Part shown: positions 5,533 through 5,907 of the stretch, piece by piece | Position numbering within the stretch: position 1 is the first letter of the stretch | Layout: each line of letters starts with the position of its first letter | Assembly: GCF_002419815.1 (NCBI RefSeq) | Contig: NZ_DIGV01000035.1 | Span: 1-5,907, forward strand | Reading direction: 5' to 3' | Source of the DNA: Brevundimonas sp. UBA5713 | GTDB taxonomy: Bacteria > Pseudomonadota > Alphaproteobacteria > Caulobacterales > Caulobacteraceae | Length of the DNA: 5,907 nucleotides | Translations under genes and position numbers: made by a program | The notes under the pieces: generated by a model | Seen by the model: the letters and a program-made list of their open reading frames with translations, nothing else | Told to the model about the DNA's origin: nothing | Database searches by the model: none

Positions 5533-5907
5533 ATGAGCGGGGGGCGGTTCAATCCTTTCGACGGCGCGTCACCGCGCTGGTACGCGATTTCGGCCTATCG
5601 CCCCTTCCTCGAGGATTTGGCGGCGGGGGTGCTGGACTGGCTGGGCGAGCGCCCGCCGGAAGAACTGTCCGACGCGACCATCCTGCTGCCCAACCGCCGC
5701 GCGGCGCGGGCCTTTACCGCGGCCCTGTCGAAACTGTCGGCGGACAAGCCGGTGCTGCTGCCTCAGGTGCGCCCGCTAGGGGACCTTGAAGAGGACGAGC
5801 CGCCGTTTACGCCGGGCGCGCTGGGCGTTGACCTGCCGCCCGCCATTGCGCCCCTGACGCGCCGGTTCGAACTGGCGCGGATGATCGTCGAGACCTTCGA
5901 TCCGTCG
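5533..5907 (+). CDS. addB: AddB subunit of the AddAB double-strand-break repair helicase-nuclease (5' part only)
   Basis: The first 125 codons are present and the gene runs off the right edge. AddB pairs with AddA to process double-strand DNA ends for RecA loading, the role RecBCD plays in enterobacteria. The fragment has the alphaproteobacterial AddB opening: RWYAISAYRPFLEDLA at 15-30, ILLPNRRAAR at 50-59, VLLPQVRPLGDLEEDEPP at 74-91 and LTRRFELARMI at 108-118. The full protein is normally around 1000 residues; the C-terminal nuclease and iron-sulfur cysteine region is beyond the edge. The ATG at 5533 lies 7 bp after the murU stop, with an AAGGGG purine run overlapping the end of murU about 10 bases upstream. 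addA is expected next downstream, by analogy with other alphaproteobacteria. Confidence 0.88.
   Translation, partial: MSGGRFNPFDGASPRWYAISAYRPFLEDLAAGVLDWLGERPPEELSDATILLPNRRAARAFTAALSKLSADKPVLLPQVRPLGDLEEDEPPFTPGALGVDLPPAIAPLTRRFELARMIVETFDPS

Noticed and set aside
1..5907. CRISPR array, insertion sequence, tRNA or other mobile or RNA element
   Set aside because: No spaced direct repeats, transposase-like frame, terminal inverted repeats or tRNA-like cloverleaf was seen; nearly all of the window is accounted for by housekeeping genes.

Overview
The window looks like chromosomal DNA from an alphaproteobacterium, most likely Caulobacterales (Caulobacter, Brevundimonas or Asticcacaulis-like). 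The DNA is GC-rich (roughly 60-65% by eye). The gene order tsaE - amgK - murU - addB is one I associate with alphaproteobacteria, and the encoded proteins read like that group. GANTC, the target of the cell-cycle methylase CcrM, occurs only once in the window (by-eye scan). Genus-level placement is inference.

Layout. Two genes point left. At the left edge (1-78) is the N-terminal end of an exported protein with a Tat-like signal peptide. Next is a complete periplasmic S9-family serine peptidase (182-2278), which ends in a clear intrinsic terminator (127-159). A divergent intergenic region of about 150 bp (2279-2430) separates it from a compact rightward operon: a PlsC/hemolysin-type acyltransferase (2431-3282), tsaE (3279-3737), amgK (3721-4821), murU (4818-5525) and the first 125 codons of addB (5533 to the edge). 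Junctions are ATGA overlaps, a 17-bp overlap and a 7-bp gap, so one transcript with translational coupling is likely.

Function. AmgK and MurU are consecutive enzymes of peptidoglycan sugar recycling: MurNAc to MurNAc-1-phosphate to UDP-MurNAc. This bypasses the first committed steps of de novo synthesis and the fosfomycin target MurA. TsaE is the ATPase of the t6A tRNA-modification machinery. AddB is the partner of AddA in double-strand-break repair. The acyltransferase probably acts on membrane lipids. The operon thus mixes lipid, tRNA, cell-wall and DNA-repair housekeeping.

I see no mobile element, CRISPR array, RNA gene or convincing new system. The points most worth a second look are the near-absence of GANTC, an Asp-to-His change at a metal-site motif in MurU, the acyltransferase fused to the front of the tsaE operon, and the unidentified Tat-type gene at the left edge with an unusual start region.
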